Positions 22,092 to 32,604 of a DNA stretch of 64,000 nt are shown piece after piece. Source of the stretch: Cyclaneusma minus (lineage: Eukaryota; Ascomycota; Leotiomycetes; Marthamycetales; Marthamycetaceae); assembly GCA_037179335.1 (NCBI GenBank), contig JAKZHN010000007.1:248001-312000 (forward strand), read 5' to 3'. The notes beneath the pieces are model-generated. The model had not been told where the DNA came from. It saw only the letters and a program-made list of their open reading frames with translations, and did not search any database. The stretch's first letter is position 1. Every line of letters begins with the position of its first letter. A program made the position numbers and the translations under genes.

Positions 22092-23317
22092 GATGACCTT
22101 CACCAGTGCCGTGGATATGAGGGAAAAGGGCGTAGTTGTGGCTCGGCGAGAGGCGGCGGCGAAGGGTGGGATGTCTCTTGACGTGACTTTGGCGGATTAT
22201 TTGGAGGTTGCTCCTCGATGCTCTAGCTGTAATCTTCTATCTGCCATTGGCTGAGCTGCGGCTGGTCTGTGCGTACATTCAACTCTGATATCCGAATTGC
22301 TTCACCGAGAACACTGAACCCAAGTAATTATACAGCCAAGCTCTTATGCATGTAACCACTTGAAGATCATGTGAATTGCTCAGAAGATTCCAACTTTTGA
22401 ATGCTTTGAAATTCCGAATCACTTAAATTGCTCCCTGATTGGTAAAGTACACAGATCCTCGGATAGTATCCCGAGAGACAGCCCTCGCAAGTCGAGACTT
22501 GGGCCGTCCATAATAATGAATGCTATCTTGAAACTATTCTGGCAAATTTCACTTACAAAGGACGTCTCCCAGTGCCTCGAAATGACAATACAATATGTTG
22601 AAAAGATATATTACAAATCTCTAATCAGTCCATCCCAAGACCCTTGGTCGGCATTCAAGTCCGGCCACATACGAGCTCATCGCGACCAAAAGCCCCGGTC
22701 TCCCCATCCGGCCTAGCTTCTTCTTAGCCTCAGGCACCCACAGCCCGCACTCGCACAAAACTCCATCGTCGTTTTCCTCTCCTCTTCTTTCTTCATTAAA
22801 CTTACTCTGAGCACATTTTATTGTGAATAGTATTCTCGCAACCCGGGCTGTTTCGCGACAGTCCGAACTGCAGTCACTAGAATTTTATTTCTATCTTGTG
22901 CTCTAGATGGATTACTTTGGGCGCTGGAATGGATACGATTGAGAGCCGCTGTCTCTTCGGAGACATGCTCGTTGATACTCGCTTTCTTACCGCCAGTGCT
23001 ACATTGAGTGGATTGATGGAGGACGCGGATGGGTGTGGAAAGCCACCGCGATAATTCATTGCTGCAAATAGCTACAAAGCCAAACCTGAAAAGCCTCAAT
23101 TCTAATATAGAGTACATGCAATTGAGGGGTCAGCATTCTGAATCTCGGCTTTCCCCCTGCGCTGTTACATCTGCACGTACGCGTTGTTAAGTAGCTGCAC
23201 GGCACGGCTCGGCTCTAAGAAGTATTTACAGCGCGGCTTCCCCTTCCCTTAAAAACAGCACGCTCTGCAATCTCCTCAGCCATCTCCTCAGCCATCGAAC
23301 AACAACACCCTTACAAG
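22092..23317. other. Divergent intergenic region between complex I subunit and APH-like kinase genes
   Basis: No gene is supported across the 1.2 kb; frames are short and unlike any family. The part next to 22091 serves as promoter for the minus-strand gene. A CTCCTCAGCCAT motif is repeated directly before the ATG at 23318. Confidence 0.5.
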
Positions 23318-24602
23318 ATGGCGCAGAAAAGGCCAGATCCATTTGGCCCCCCGGATCCTCGACGTACCCCACGCTTACGCTACAACGAGAAGTTCATCGA
23401 GAAGCTACAGAAGTTCCATGGCGAGAACCCAGAGTCCGATCTAAGCTCTCTGCTATCCAAATATAGCACAGAGCGACTGAAACAGCTCAGAGGCTTCGGT
23501 AAGTCGTATCCAAGGCTCGTGCAATAAACTCCAGAACTGATCGAAAGCAGGCGATCCAGTACCTCCTCCGCCAAAGCCGAAGCCCAAAGATCCTCCAAGA
23601 CCTATCCCTATGCCATGTGGAAATCTCGAAACGCTTTTCCCCGTGGCACCGCAGGTCCAGGAGCTCATTGGCCTCCGCCGCCACACTCTAGGGCCGCATC
23701 CCCCCGATTTCAATACATACTTCTTTCGCGTCCTTAACGAGGGCCAAATCATCCATCAATTGTCCTCAACGTTCGTCATCAAGATCAGTGCCTCTGTGGT
23801 GGTCAAGTTCGGAACATGTCGGGATATCAGCGAGTACCAGACAATGTGCTACGTCTGGTCTCACCGAGAGGGAATCCCGATGACTGAACCTCTTGGGGCC
23901 GTGTCAATTGGAGACTCCAAGTACTTTTTCATGTCGTATGTTGAGGGTGATACCCTGGCGAAAGTATGGCCTGGTCTGTCCCCAGACATGAAGAGTTCAG
24001 TGCGGTCTCAACTCGAGGAAATCTTGGGCTGCCTACGGAGGGTGCCGCTGCCATCCAAGTACCTGGGCAGCGGCGAGCCGCCACTATGCAGAGATGCACC
24101 GCGACATATCCGCGTGAGCGAAAACAGCATTACGACCGAGGAAGAGTTCAAGGCATTTCTGCTGTCTAACCCCAGAGAGCGCAACCCCGTCTACATGGAT
24201 TTGATCAGCTCTGCTTTGGAGACGAACCATGGTATTGTTATGACACATGCGGATTTGCGACCTGAAAATATTATAGTGTCGTATACAGCCCCAGATACTA
24301 TTAAGATCAATGGGCTTATTGATTGGGAGTTTAGTGGGGCGTATCCAGGTACGTCAGGTCTCGTCGTTTTCCCGAGTTTCCGACAGTCGAGTTCTCGCTT
24401 CTTTCAACTCTCGCTCACGCTCCCAAAAGAGTTCAAAAAGGCTATACTGACTTCTCAAATAGCATGGTGGGAGTACGTCAACGCACTGGCTGCGGTTAAT
24501 TGGGACTTGAGCGATTGGTACTCCTATTTGCCACTGAACGCTATCGGAGAGCACAAGGAGGAATGGCGATTTCTGGGCCTGGTTCACGGTCTGGTTACAT
24601 GA
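23318..24602 (+). CDS. Aminoglycoside phosphotransferase (APH)-like kinase
   Basis: Exons 23318-23498, 23551-24348 and 24463-24602 give 372 residues. After a Pro/Arg/Lys-rich N-terminus comes a kinase-like fold: VVKFG (ATP-binding Lys), FFMSYVEGDTLAKVWPGL at the hinge, the catalytic loop HADLRPENI, and GLIDWEFSG in place of the DFG loop. All key residues are present, so activity is possible. This family is large in filamentous fungi and its substrates are mostly unknown; antibiotic resistance should not be assumed. The second intron restores AWWEYVNALAAVNW, typical of fungal members. Its nearest divergent neighbour is the complex I gene, with no functional link visible. Confidence 0.88.
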
Positions 24603-24770
24603 GAGGCAAAACACTCAATTCTGACGACCTCTTACACAGCCTATCTACATCGCTGTGCTTGTATACAGTACAAATCTGATATTTCTGCGATCACAAGGAA
24701 CGAACGGACAGGCAAGTATACCCAAGAAGCCTTGCTCTCTCATCCTTTTTCTCTCATTCGAAGTCCAGGC

Positions 24771-25208
24771 TCAGGTGTTGAATCTCTCCAAGAGGAGCTC
24801 TTTGGCGTTATTGAAGTCATCCTCGTCCAAGACGAACCCTTCCACCAGGCGCTCCAGAGCCTCCAGTACATAGTCTTGGCAGAACCATTGTTGAACATCG
24901 TTCTGGACCGGTGTTTCGGCGATGATTCGTTGCAGCTCGGGAATGTCAACTACATTGATGTGCGAGACATAGATGAACTCGTGGAACCTTCTCGAGATTC
25001 TAGGGTCGACCCCAGTTCTGAATTCCGCAGTAAAATCCATTGCATTTCCATTGACTTGCCACAGGCAGTTCCCCCTCTCGAGGTGCAGCGCCCAGTGGTG
25101 CACGTTACCAGCCCGAGCCATCGGACGATAGAGCGCCACGGAGAGCTTTGACGGCGGTTCTGTGGGCTGGGAGGCCGAGGATGAAGCTGAGGGCTCGGGG
25201 CCAGGCAT
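24771..25208 (-). CDS. DUF6914-like protein of unknown function
   Basis: Single exon, 145 residues from ATG 25208 (MPGPEPSASSS). The frame continues upstream only through a non-ATG codon. The pattern VALYRPMA, then HHWALHLE, a middle segment IPELQRIIAETPVQND and WFCQDYVLEALERLVE resembles the fungal DUF6914 family (HWAL...W...V..ND..W.CR.W..DAL). Biochemical role unknown. The arrangement of His, Trp and Cys recalls small papain- or NlpC-like folds, but that is speculation. It converges with the APH-like kinase gene, only 168 nt apart. Confidence 0.65.
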   Translation of the reverse strand: MPGPEPSASSSASQPTEPPSKLSVALYRPMARAGNVHHWALHLERGNCLWQVNGNAMDFTAEFRTGVDPRISRRFHEFIYVSHINVVDIPELQRIIAETPVQNDVQQWFCQDYVLEALERLVEGFVLDEDDFNNAKELLLERFNT

Positions 25209-26366
25209 GTTCCGGAGGTATGAGGTGGTACGAAACAGTTGAATCGAAAGGTACAAGAGAGTGATCAGAGTTGTGTACTTCAGGGGTGAAAGGCTCCGAG
25301 AAGATGCGATGCTCGAAATCCTGATGGATGCTTTCAGGAGAGCGTGGGCATCGAACTGAAGGAAGAAAAAGCTCTACCACGCGAAAGGGAGGGTATTTAT
25401 GCATTTCTATTGTTGGCTATTGGGAGAGTGTTCATGCATTCCTATAACCTACCTGCAGGTATCTCATGTATGTAGGCGCCGACCAGCTCACAGGGGCTGG
25501 CTGTTGGCTATTGGGAGGGTGTTTATGCATTCCTATAGGCAGGGCAGGTACCTTATCTCATGCATGAAGGCGCCGACCACATGCAGCTGAAAGGGGCTGG
25601 CTGTTGGCTATTGGGAGGGGGTTGTTTCCGGTCATATGTTGTTAGTTGTTAGCGGAACAACGTCATATTCTGAAATCATGATTGAACCTGCTACGTGCTG
25701 ATGAAGGAAAAACAGAGTTAGGTAACGACTCCTGAGAAGTGGGGAGAGTGGTTTGACCAAACCCTGAAGCTAGATGCTGATTTTACATGCAGGGTTGACC
25801 GGATAGACATCCCCTCACCCCCAAGTGATTGAGCATCTATCGACTTCCTAGGAGAAGTAGATAGTCATTGAATGATGGTCAACAGATCCTCAATTCTTTT
25901 CCATACAGCCCACCATGTCCAGCTAGATCTAGACAAGGCTTCACACATTCGTGCTGTTCCTAAACTCTTTCTTGATCTCCTCCAGCAATCCGTTCCTCGC
26001 AAGCACCTCTAGCCCCGTCAAAGCCAACGCCTTGAGCACAGAGAGCTTATGGACTTGATGGAGGGCTTGGATAGGATCTTGGCTGGCAAGTGGTGATCCA
26101 TCGCATTGATTCATTGCTGCGAATAGCTATGGAGAAACTGAAGTGTGCTAGTGTGCTTGACGCCGTGTCGTGCAATGCGAAGCCAGTAAATCCTTCGCAA
26201 AATAGCAAACTGGGGGGTATCGATGCTATGCCATGCTCTGTAAAAACAAACACCTTGCGCCATATCATGATGCTCGCTGAAGCCAAATCATAATCGCGTC
26301 CTCGTCTCCTCGTCAGCCTGAGCGCACTGGAGCGCAAATCTCTGCCGCCTCGCTGTCGCACTGCCT
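25209..26366. other. Intergenic with ~100-nt tandem repeat
   Basis: No gene is supported. The 5' part is promoter of the DUF6914-like gene and holds a tandem repeat (25389-25625). The remainder, near 25640-26366, has only short frames and includes the 3' flank of the minus-strand gene. Confidence 0.5.
25389..25625. repeat. Tandem repeat, ~91-100-nt unit, over two copies
   Basis: Units begin GTTGGCTATTGGGAG at 25412, 25503 and 25603. Each continues to TATGCATTCCTAT, ATCTCATG and AGGCGCCGACCA before GGGGCTGGCT. A partial unit with TATTTATGCATTTCTAT precedes the array, and the third unit is truncated. It lies in the upstream region of the DUF6914-like gene. Confidence 0.85.
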
Positions 26367-27043
26367 TCAAATCCGTCCGAAAGGCAGACTTCCTGATACC
26401 GCAGAGCTGTCACCGTTCCTCGATCTCGCCCTGTCCAGAGAATTCTGAAACGTAGCCTTGGTTCTGGCAGCATGACCAGCGTATCCGTTCATGTCCTTTA
26501 CAGCTTTGCTTTCCGTGTACTTGAATCGGCAAATGGCTTGCTGTCGCGCGTTCAGCGGCACTGGAGGAGGTTCCATACCACCCATCTGAACGTCTCTGCT
26601 TGCGTCTCCGTTGGCATCTCCATTGGCATATCCGTTCGCGCTCTGCTGGAACACCTTGGGAGTGTCAAAGCCCTTCCACAGCCCCAGAACCTCCTTCTCC
26701 AACTTTGCCAGGTCCACGGATTCGCGTCGCTCGCCGCCGTTCCTCGCAGCCATTTCCCATTCCCTCTTCATGCCCTCCCTCGCCTCCTCCAGAATCTTCA
26801 ACTTCTCAGCCTCAACCATCAACACCATATTCTTCTTAACGTTTTTCTGCTGCTCGTCGACGTTTGCAATGATCCTGACTAGTCGCTCCTCACGATCCAG
26901 ACGCGATAATTCCTGTGCCTGTTCTTTCGAGTTGAAGCCTTCGCCGAATCCGCTGAAGGGCACGAAGATGGCGGGCGCGAGCGTGAACTTGAGGAAAACG
27001 TGTTAGCGGATCTGAACTCGTGACACACGTGCTGGTAAAGCAT
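26367..27043 (-). CDS. Unrecognised coiled-coil protein
   Basis: The main frame (26367-26987) encodes about 206 residues. It opens with FTLAPAIFVPFSGFGEGF and continues with a long charged helix (residues ~25-95, for example KKNMVLMVEAEKLKILEEA). Then come an Asn/Gly/Asp-rich segment with repeated ANGDANGD, a Pro patch and a basic tail. The ORF lacks its own ATG. I propose a five-codon first exon from ATG 27043 (MLYQH) joined over a 41-nt intron (GTGTGT donor, GCTAAC branch, TCAAG acceptor). That intron is very short, so the 5' end is uncertain. No family recognised. Confidence 0.55.
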
Positions 27044-28334
27044 TAATGGGTTGTGAGATGTATGGGAGGCTCGATGTTCCACACGTTGGAACATCGGATG
27101 AAGTATAAGTAGCCAAACTCAAAAGCGCGCCGGTGGCTTACTGGTCGTGGTGGCTGCGCCATACTGCAAACAGCTGGATCGTGAAACAGACGGATCGAGA
27201 TCACGGGACTGAGGTGGTATCGAAGGTCTAGCGTCTGCCTAGAGACCGAAGATCTTTGTCGGTACGCGTTCTAAGTCTGGCAGTGAAAAGCCATAAACAT
27301 CACCGATTTGGTTTGGGTCTGTTTGTGTTTGGCTGTGAGATTTGAAGGCGATTTGATATTTTCGCAAGATTCACGTCCGGATGTGCCAAGATGCCTGTTG
27401 GCGGGAATATGTCGGCCTTCAGCGACTCAGCGAAGGCAGTCACATTGATCTTCACATTGTAGACCAATCACTTCCTGACACACTTCTTGATTTCGCTTTC
27501 TCTCATTTCATTCCCTTTTATTTATTTGGACTTTTTGCATTGTTTGCTTTTTGCCCGATCTCTTACAAGGCCCTCGAATGTTACTAATTATTTGGATTCT
27601 ATCACCGTCGCCCGGGCCGTCCAGACCTCAACATAGGTGGTGGGGATTTCTTTCACAGAGCCAACCTCACCTCGCCGAATAAGAGTATTCCTAATCCCAC
27701 TATCCACCACTTGAGTTGTCAATTCAGCTCAACAACATGACCAAGTGCTAGCCTAGAACCCTGCATACGTCAATGGTATTTGAAATACTCAAGGTTGTAC
27801 CGACGTACAAATCAGCTGCACTTTCACCTCTCCCCGGGTTGATCGCCGGTAGCTAAGCTCTTTGCAACCTTCGACCCAGCCAATCCCCTCATCAAGGCCC
27901 ATCAAGCTTCTCAAAAGTCGGAATTCCAAACCACCCTATCTACACTTCCGCTGACACGATGACGCCCGTCTCCAGCCTCTCGGGGCAATGGGACGCAGGG
28001 ACAGAACTGACTGGCGCTGAGACAGGTCCAGATCGACCACTATCCCCGCACTTCTAGCGCTCCTTTCACACCCCTCTTTGGCATCGACCCGAGCTGATCC
28101 AATGGATTAGGAATAATGGTTGACCTAGAGCTTCCTAGTGGGAAGCTGGCTAGGCAGGCGAGAGCTTGAGCTCCGTAAAAAGAGGTATTTAAGGAGAGGG
28201 ATGGGCCCCGTATTATATATCTTTGGAAATTGGAAAAGCTGTCTACACAGGTTTCTACACTAAAATTACAATCCACACTTCTTATCCAATCAGCTCAATC
28301 ATATTCAAGCTAAGCACTTGAGACCACTGCCATC
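27044..28334. other. Intergenic, no gene supported
   Basis: Divergent spacing between the coiled-coil gene and the GFA-domain gene. Short frames only. A TATATATC box-like stretch at about 28215 and CT-rich sequence near 28260-28330 are compatible with the promoter and leader of the plus-strand gene. Confidence 0.5.
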
Positions 28335-29047
28335 ATGTCAACCCAAAAGGGAGGATGCTTCTGTGACAAGATCCGCTTGTCCTTCACAGGCGAGCCCGCC
28401 GCCCATGTAAGACCCTATGCTTCTCCAACATCCTGCGATCCGAGAACATTGTACAATGGTACATATTCGTACAACTTCGGGCGTCACCAACGCTCTTCCT
28501 ACACAGCAGCAGCTTTCTTGGGAGATTGCGAAATACAGACTAACACGAGTCGCTCCACAGGTGCTCTGCCACTGCCTCGACTGCCGCAAGATCGGAGGCG
28601 CCCAATACTCCGACAACATCATCGTAACCGATGATAACTTCAAGCTCGAGTCCGGTACGTCTCTTTCTCCTTTGGTGGAGTTTCATGGGAGGCCCTTTTC
28701 CCATGCTCCCATGAAACCCTGCCACTCGCTCATACTCCTCCCATACTCCGGACTTTCCCATCATCTTCCCATAACTAACAACCACAACAGGCACACCCAA
28801 AACCATCTCCAAATCCGCCGACACCGGCAAGAAAATCACCTCGCACTTCTGCGGCGACTGCGGCACTACTCTCTTCCGCACCGGAGAGAGCTTTCCCGGC
28901 CAGCACATTATCAAAGCTGGTGTTTTGGATGACAAGGATTGGCCTAGTAAGAATGTGCCTACTGGGGAGCTCTTTGCGCCGGAGAGGGTGAAGTGGATTC
29001 CTCAGGTTGATGGGGCTAAGCAGATCGATGCCATGCCCCCGTCGTAA
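28335..29047 (+). CDS. GFA (CENP-V) domain zinc protein
   Basis: Exons 28335-28406, 28561-28654 and 28791-29047 give 140 residues, the size of a stand-alone GFA domain. The zinc ligands are visible: GGCFCDKIRL (CxC), VLCHCLDCRKIGGAQYS (CxCxxC) and HFCGDCGTTLFR (CxxC). The family is named for glutathione-dependent formaldehyde-activating enzyme. Most fungal members have unproven activity, so a role in S-hydroxymethylglutathione formation is only possible. Both introns are longer than the local norm (154 and 136 nt) and each acceptor is preceded by CTAAC or ACTAAC. No targeting signal. Confidence 0.9.
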
Positions 29048-29396
29048 AGTCGCCGGCGGCTAGGCGGGAGTGGTGGTGGTGAAATGGTAGCCCCAGTGTG
29101 AGAGAACTAGGATAGTGTATATCAATGGGAGATGTTGTTTTGAAGAACCGGATATCTCAATGCTGTGTTGTGACGATGTGACGATGTGACGATGTGACGA
29201 TGATGTATTCCGTAAAACCCATGGCCATGGCTAGGGGAAAAGATCCGTGATATTCGTTGGGTATCAGGTTAAATTCGGTCGTTCAGTCCGCTCAGCAAGT
29301 CGTTTCGGTGCCGTTTTCCCACAGCACCGCATTTTGCTCCCTCACCTCTACCACATCTCACTCCTCGTCAGGAAAACCAGTTGTAAATCTTCCCTA
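29048..29396. other. Short convergent spacer between GFA and ACBP genes
   Basis: 349 nt separate two convergent stops. The spacer holds the 8-nt microsatellite and no coding frame that stands out. Confidence 0.55.
29171..29202. repeat. Microsatellite, 8-nt unit, four copies
   Basis: TGACGATG is repeated four times without interruption, about 125 nt after the GFA gene stop. It lies in the region where that transcript should end. Confidence 0.9.
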
Positions 29397-30555
29397 TCAC
29401 CTCGCCGGCACAATCTTCCTCACATACTCCCTCCCCAACCTCAACACCCCCCTCACCAAATCCTCCAACCTCCCATCCCTCCTCCTCCGCATCCAAAGCA
29501 ACACACACCCCAGCACCACCACATCCACAACCACATGTCTCAGCACCAACCAAACACACCACCCCACCCACGCCTCCACACTCCTCCTCTTCCTCGACTT
29601 AAACTCCCTCCCCTTATGAATCTGCTCTCTCAGCGCCGCCATCTCCGCCGTCATCCTCTCCAGTGCCATTTCCACCTTCTTTCGCCACCTCCTTGTCTTT
29701 TTCGGTAATTTTCCTTCCTCATCATCATTGTCGGCGTCGTCGTAGTTTTCTAAGCGGGAGTCGCGCTCCGCTTCGTCGTCTTGTGATATGGGGGAGATGA
29801 CGCGCATTGGTTTGTCGAGACCTCCGGGTATGGGGGGTTGTTGGGACATGTAGTCTGCACGGGAAGCTTGTAGGGGGGAGGTATCGCTGCTGCTGGTTGC
29901 GCTGTTGTGCTTGATTTGATCCCAGACGAATTCCAGTTCTGCGACTAGTTCTCGAGCATCCCTATATAACCAACCGCGTTCATCAGCATATATATCTCAT
30001 TTATTTCGTAACATCCGCGCACATATAAACCACTCCCATATATAAACTCCTATCCAAGCACTTTCTCCGCACCACCTCCGTAGACCCGAAGAGGGGGACA
30101 CTCACGCAGTCGCACTGGCATATTTATGCATCGTCTCAATCAGCGCTTCAATATACCGCCGTTTCGCCTCCGTCCGACTACACCCCTTCTGCGCATCCCA
30201 CGCATCCCACTTCTCCCGCTCTCTCCTCAATTCCTCATCTTGCGCGCCGTCGCCTTCGAAGTTTCCGCGTCCGCCGGGCCGCTCCATGACGCCCGCGACG
30301 TCGCCTTCCATGGCTTGCTTGTAGAGTCCATAGAGACGTAGGCGGTCGGAGGGAGGGGGGCGCGCGGAGCCGGTGCGTGGGATTTTCTTGACTGTGTTGA
30401 GCGCATGGACGAAGACGCGGTCTGGGGGATGAGAGCGAGTTAGCGATTGCGATGTGAGGATATGAGGAAAGGGAAATAGATCTGCCATGGTGTAATTTGG
30501 CGACGAGAAGCAAGAGAATAGGAAATTTAGGATACAAACCAACAGAGTCTGCCAT
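29397..30555 (-). CDS. Membrane-anchored acyl-CoA-binding protein (Atg37/ACBD5-like)
   Basis: Exons 30540-30555, 30106-30421 and 29397-29961 give 298 residues. The N-terminus MADSVDRVFVHALNTVKK begins an ACB domain (residues ~5-110) with LRLYGLYKQAMEGDV and WDAWDAQKGCSRTEAK. A linker and a coiled coil follow (WRKKVEMALERMTAEMAAL), then a hydrophobic segment near the C-terminus (WCVWLVLRHVVVDVVVLGCV) and a basic tail. An ACB domain followed by a C-terminal anchor is the architecture of yeast Atg37 and animal ACBD5. Those proteins sit on peroxisomes, bind long-chain acyl-CoA and support pexophagy or ER contact; localisation here is inferred. The first intron has a weak GTTTGT donor but gives the conserved start. 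Confidence 0.88.
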
Positions 30556-31388
30556 CCTGATCGAGTTTCTCAAGTCATTCGTTGAACTTCCCGGGCATAT
30601 GGGTATCCGCTGAACTAGATATGTAGCTTCACCTGGTCCGACTGCAAAGCCAAAGTATACGTATTAAGCCAATCAATGCACAAATTAGAAGCGAATTGGA
30701 TTATGGGAAAAAGCGAAGAAGCAAGAAGAATTGGCTACGTGGAGAGATCATATTGCGGCATGGCGGTGATTATTGGGAATTGACAAGTCATGCATCATCC
30801 AAGGGACCTCGGCAGCCTTCCGGGCGCAGAGAGGCGCGATTTAAGCTTTTCTGCACGTGAGGGGTCGGGGGAAAGCGGTTCCACGGGGACGGTTTTGCTG
30901 GTAAGGACTAGGATGAGGCTGCGACTAGAGAGAAATCTGTGGATGTGCTAAAATATGGGAATTGTTCGCGGTGTTGGATATTCGACGTGTTCAGAGGTGT
31001 TGTCGCGGTTGGTCTCGGGGACTTATGTCCGAGCCTTACTACCGGTGGAGATTTGGTCCGATAAAGGATTTCGAGCCTACGCCCTACGGTTGATTCCCTG
31101 AGAATTGGCACATCAACTGGCACATCAATCATGCTGGTCTCTGAGAGTAAAATGTCGCTTCCTGAGAGTAGATTACTGCCCGCTCCGAACCCCACGGCTA
31201 CCTCGAGACTAAGTCCTTGCTGTCCGGATCGAAGGGTATGTGCAAACACGACGCCGATGCTATGCAGTTCTTTGCCTCTATTAGGCCGCCATTTCCAAGG
31301 AGAAAAGAATCAAGCGACCAAGCAACAAAGTAATCCTAGATCCGTATACCTAAACGCCGCATGCAATGCTGCCAACCCCGGAATTCCA
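30556..31388. other. Intergenic, no gene supported
   Basis: Promoter of the ACBP gene and 3' flank of the small membrane protein gene. The minus-strand frame at 30908-31249 has no motif and poor protein character. Nothing else seen. Confidence 0.5.
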
Positions 31389-31856
31389 CTATAGCCTGAT
31401 GTAGACATCGACGCAGGGTACTCTCCATTCCCGTCGGCCCAGTAGGCTTCGTAACCACTCGACCCCAATACCAGTCCATTCCGTTCGTGATGCTGCCAGC
31501 TTCTGCTTTGCTTCCTCCAGAGCCGCGCCGGCTAATGCAATAGCCGTCTGGTTCAACGTGCCAGCGTACATGGCCACCGTTTCCATAGTCGCGTTTGACG
31601 CTAACGAACCATTGACGGCCTCTTCAACAGCTTCGGAGGAAGGAATAAAGGACAGCTGGCGGGGCTGGAACCAGTTGCTGCTGAAGTCGAAGAAGCAGTG
31701 ATCAGACCAGTGGCACGACGAGGCGAACAGGACGAGTAGTAGGAAGGAGCAGTAGACGCATGGCCGGTTGAGGAAGTAGGTGCAGACGAAGAATAGGAAG
31801 ATGAAGATGGGCGAAGCGTTTGTAGGAATAAAGAGGAGAGGCAGCCAGCTAGACAT
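31389..31856 (-). CDS. Predicted small membrane protein, family unknown
   Basis: Single exon, 155 residues from ATG 31856 (MSSWLPLLFIP). The N-terminal half has two hydrophobic segments (FIFLFFVCTYFL and FLLLVLFASS) separated by a Cys-rich turn, with more Cys/His/Trp after them. The second half is a soluble Ala/Glu-rich helix (TAIALAGAALEEAKQKLAAS). G/C-ending codons are common, as in neighbouring genes, which supports coding. No recognised family and no intron visible. It could be an orphan gene or a partial model missing an exon. Confidence 0.45.
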   Translation of the reverse strand: MSSWLPLLFIPTNASPIFIFLFFVCTYFLNRPCVYCSFLLLVLFASSCHWSDHCFFDFSSNWFQPRQLSFIPSSEAVEEAVNGSLASNATMETVAMYAGTLNQTAIALAGAALEEAKQKLAASRTEWTGIGVEWLRSLLGRREWRVPCVDVYIRL

Positions 31857-32604
31857 GGTGATCGGTCAGTGTTTCAGCTCCACAGAAAGAGGCGGAGACA
31901 ACGTCACGTACCTTCGCAAGCAGAACATCTTGGGTTCGGTGTGATGCTGCTGTTGCAGTCTATGCGCGCATCCGCGATGCAAAAGCCCAGCGCCAGAGGC
32001 AGGGTCGCGTGAGGGGAGAAACGTGGGCAGACGTGGTGATAAGGAAGCTTGGAAATGCGATGATCGCTCGGCGGTGACAAGGGAACTGTGGCACAAGAGC
32101 CTGTGGACCTTGGGGCACTGGCAAGGAGTCTGGGAGGACACAGGGGGTCGTGACTAGGAGATGGGACCGGAGCACCACAGAGGAGGTTGTGATGTGAAGA
32201 TCAGATCAGTGCATTGTCGTGAGAAATGGATCCAAAGAGATGCAGCTGTGGCGCGCACGGCGATTGCTGTGGCACAGCACTCTTGCGGCGCGGCCGCTGA
32301 TTGGCCGGTTACATAGCTTCGTTAGCGTCTTTCTCGCAAGCGCAAGAGCTTCTTTCCGAATTGAAGATCTGACTTTCGCCCGCTGGCAAACAACACTCCT
32401 CTTCCTCCATATTCACGCCAATCTTTGCCACCAACAGCCCCCAGCGCGACTCTCGTCAGCTTCATTGACGCGCTCATTTGTTGCCCAAGATTGGCTTCCT
32501 CTCCTCAGAACCCCTCCTCGTTTCCGCTTGAACATTCTCCATTTTGCGACTGCGTCCGTTCAGACACCGGCGCATCTCTGCGCACGACTCTGCTCTTGCC
32601 CATC
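31857..32604. promoter_or_regulatory. Divergent upstream region and long leader of the EDC4-like gene
   Basis: This region separates the small membrane protein gene from the EDC4-like gene. The EDC4 frame is open back to 32425, but CT-rich sequence and a lack of conservation-like features suggest that 32350-32604 is leader. No other gene supported. Confidence 0.45.

Noticed and set aside
23318..24602. Antibiotic-resistance gene reading of the APH-like kinase
   Set aside because: The fold is shared by many fungal kinases of unknown substrate; nothing specific to aminoglycoside resistance is visible.
29247..29708. Plus-strand Pro/His-rich frames
   Set aside because: They are antisense shadows of the last exon of the acyl-CoA-binding protein gene.
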